DNA from: Candidatus Thalassarchaeaceae archaeon
GTDB lineage: Archaea > Thermoplasmatota > Poseidoniia > Poseidoniales > Thalassarchaeaceae
Direction: 5' to 3'
Assembly (NCBI GenBank): GCA_030754395.1
Contig: JASMAJ010000059.1
Location: 1 to 5,882, forward strand
DNA: 5,882 nt
Numbering within the stretch: the stretch's first letter is position 1; every line of letters starts with the position of its first letter. The notes beneath the pieces were generated by a model, which made no database searches, was not told the DNA's origin, and saw nothing but the letters and a program-made list of their open reading frames with translations. This document shows positions 5,037 through 5,882 of this stretch, piece after piece. The position numbers and the translations under genes are program-made.

Positions 5037-5708
5037 CTATCTACAAGGTAACTTAGAGCCGTTTTTGATTTCTGGTTCTGACTTTTCTGTTCCTGAAATC
5101 ATCGTATCTTGCACATCTTCCAATATATGTGCAGAAACTGGAGATAGGAAATCTATCGGTTCAGACGGCGCCTCAATTATCACAACATCATTAGTTGGAG
5201 GTGTTTTTTCAATTATGATTGGTGAAGAGTCAACATCAGGTAATCCGTTTCTTTTCAGACTTCGTTTAATTTGTCCCCAGCCATGTCCTTGACTAGTCAA
5301 AACACCAGCAACTCTTCCCATCAGTACGGTTCTAGTTCCTGTCAATGTGAGTTCAAGTTTCTGACAGAGCCCATGCAATTTGTGTCTCTCCATTTCAGCT
5401 AAATTCTCAACCCTCATCCTTCTTGAGTCGAAATTTAGATGCAACCACAATCTCTGCCTCCGTTCTTTGTGTGAACCTGATGACTTAATCCCAAAAATTT
5501 TCAAAACTTCACCTAATTCTTGATGGGTCATTGACTGAATCCCATCCCAGGAAAGATCGTGTTCACCTAGAATCAGATGTTTAATCAGGCGTGCTCTAAC
5601 TACTTCGACGGAGCCATTCTTAGGAAGCCCCTCCGATTCTGCTCGTTCTCTTAACGCAACTAATTTAGCCCGGTAGAGTTGGTCTAATAGAACTCTATCG
5701 ACAGTCAT
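5037..5708 (-). CDS. Protein with three tandem SAP-like helical repeats, putative nucleic-acid binding
   Basis: From ATG 5708 this encodes 223 residues. Three segments (14-45, 60-91, 106-137) align without gaps at an exact 46-residue period. Conserved positions include L19/L65/L111, L28/I74/L120, G32/G78/G124, R40/R86/R132, L41/L87/V133 and L45/L91/L137. The pattern, helix - G-L - turn with G - helix ending R-L-xxx-L, is that of the SAP motif, a DNA/RNA-binding helix-extended-helix. Repeat 1 (ALRERAESEGLPKNGS... RLIKHL) is the clearest. Residues 138-160 are basic (KRSLKRNGLP), then a Pro/Glu/Ile-rich low-complexity linker (160-215) follows. ATG 5708 is chosen because GGTG (5715-5718) precedes it by 6 nt; the GTG at 5717 lies within that site. 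The last residues (NGSKLPCR) probably result from the frameshift discussed for the next gene. Function unknown; proximity to RPA is circumstantial. Confidence 0.8.
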   Translation of the reverse strand: MTVDRVLLDQLYRAKLVALRERAESEGLPKNGSVEVVRARLIKHLILGEHDLSWDGIQSMTHQELGEVLKIFGIKSSGSHKERRQRLWLHLNFDSRRMRVENLAEMERHKLHGLCQKLELTLTGTRTVLMGRVAGVLTSQGHGWGQIKRSLKRNGLPDVDSSPIIIEKTPPTNDVVIIEAPSEPIDFLSPVSAHILEDVQDTMISGTEKSEPEIKNGSKLPCR

Positions 5709-5714
5709 CGAAAA

Positions 5715-5718
5715 CACC
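5715..5718 (-). promoter_or_regulatory. Ribosome binding site that fixes the SAP-repeat gene start
   Basis: On the minus strand, GGTG lies 6 nt before ATG 5708. The upstream in-frame GTG (5715-5717) is part of this motif, so it is unlikely to be the start codon. Confidence 0.5.
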
Positions 5719-5794
5719 GATTTTTACGAAGCGGATGCACTTCGGTCATATCGCTTACGCAGTATCTGTGATATTGAATGGTAATTTTGTACCC

Positions 5795-5807
5795 TAATAA
5801 ATTCGCC
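5795..5807 (-). promoter_or_regulatory. Candidate BRE/TATA promoter of the SAP-repeat gene
   Basis: The minus strand reads GGCGAATTTATTA: a BRE-like GGCGAA directly followed by a TATA-like TTTATTA. It lies just past the stop codon of the preceding partial gene (5813). Initiation about 25 nt downstream, near 5772, would give a leader of about 60 nt before ATG 5708. This is the best archaeal promoter match I see in the window. Confidence 0.5.
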
Positions 5808-5812
5808 AAAAT

Positions 5813-5882
5813 TCAGTCTTCAAGATTCAGCCATGCATCAGCAGCAGGGCCCTCTCTTGGATGCTCGGGAAGATTTGCAGTC
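5813..5882 (-). CDS. Probable C-terminal end of an unidentified protein (5' end outside window)
   Basis: One minus-strand frame is open from the window edge to TGA at 5813-5815 and gives 22 residues ending EGPAADAWLNLED. The piece is too short to identify. It is favoured because its stop falls just before the promoter-like element at 5795-5807, as expected for an upstream co-directional gene. The opposite strand also has an open frame from ATG 5833 to the edge (starting MHQQQGPLLDARED), so strand and coding status are not certain. Confidence 0.45.
   Translation of the reverse strand, partial: TANLPEHPREGPAADAWLNLED

Noticed and set aside
5059..5069. Classical -1 slippery heptamer at the A5 run
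   Set aside because: In the upstream frame the site reads C AAA AAC, which lacks the required first A, and the needed shift is +1, not -1.
5709..5717. GTG at 5717 as the SAP-repeat gene start
   Set aside because: The GTG is part of the GGTG ribosome site placed 6 nt before ATG 5708.
5833..5882. Plus-strand open frame starting MHQQQGPLLDARED at the right edge
   Set aside because: Only 16 codons with no clear ribosome site; the minus-strand frame ending just before a promoter element fits the layout better, though not decisively.

Overview
The window reads as a fragment of a euryarchaeal chromosome. The strongest sign is a plus-strand pair encoding a multi-OB-fold replication protein A with a CxxC...CxxH zinc motif, followed by the archaeal RPA-associated protein (COG3390 type). 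This arrangement is known from Euryarchaeota and is not found in Bacteria. Start sites are preceded by GGTGA/GGTGAT motifs that fit the archaeal anti-Shine-Dalgarno sequence. Moderate base composition together with bacterial-looking rph and mog would suit a marine group such as Poseidoniia (Marine Group II). That lineage is an inference from gene content and was not tested.

Layout, left to right: (1) 1-255 (+), the 3' end of a gene encoding a Lys/Glu/Ala-rich helical tail ending in an acidic-aromatic motif. (2) 265-340 (-), tRNA-Phe(GAA) with an encoded CCA. (3) 399-1226 (-), bacterial-type RNase PH. (4) 1268-1819 (-), Mog, a molybdopterin adenylyltransferase strikingly like the E. coli protein. 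Mog, rph and the tRNA lie on one strand with short gaps and no visible internal promoter, so they may be one transcript in which a tRNA 3'-trimming enzyme precedes a tRNA. (5) 1820-2057, a divergent control region with a BRE/TATA-like inverted repeat. (6) 2058-3749 and 3749-4717 (+), rpa and rpap, translationally coupled through a TGATG overlap with a near-consensus ribosome binding site inside the end of rpa. (7) 4718-5017 and 5037-5708 (-), two unrecognised genes that abut rpap tail to tail. (8) 5813-5882 (-), a probable 3' end of another gene.

The right-hand minus-strand pair is the least explained part. The upstream product contains three SAP-like helical repeats at an exact 46-residue period, which suggests DNA or RNA binding. 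The downstream open frame stays open for 27 codons before its only ATG, and that extension completes a perfect heptad pattern running across the ATG. The simplest reading is one gene of about 329 residues split by a single-base +1 frameshift near an A5 run: a triple-SAP domain, an acidic linker, a coiled coil and a conserved-looking C-terminal domain, facing the RPA operon. Whether the shift is a sequence error, a mutation or programmed cannot be decided from one sequence.
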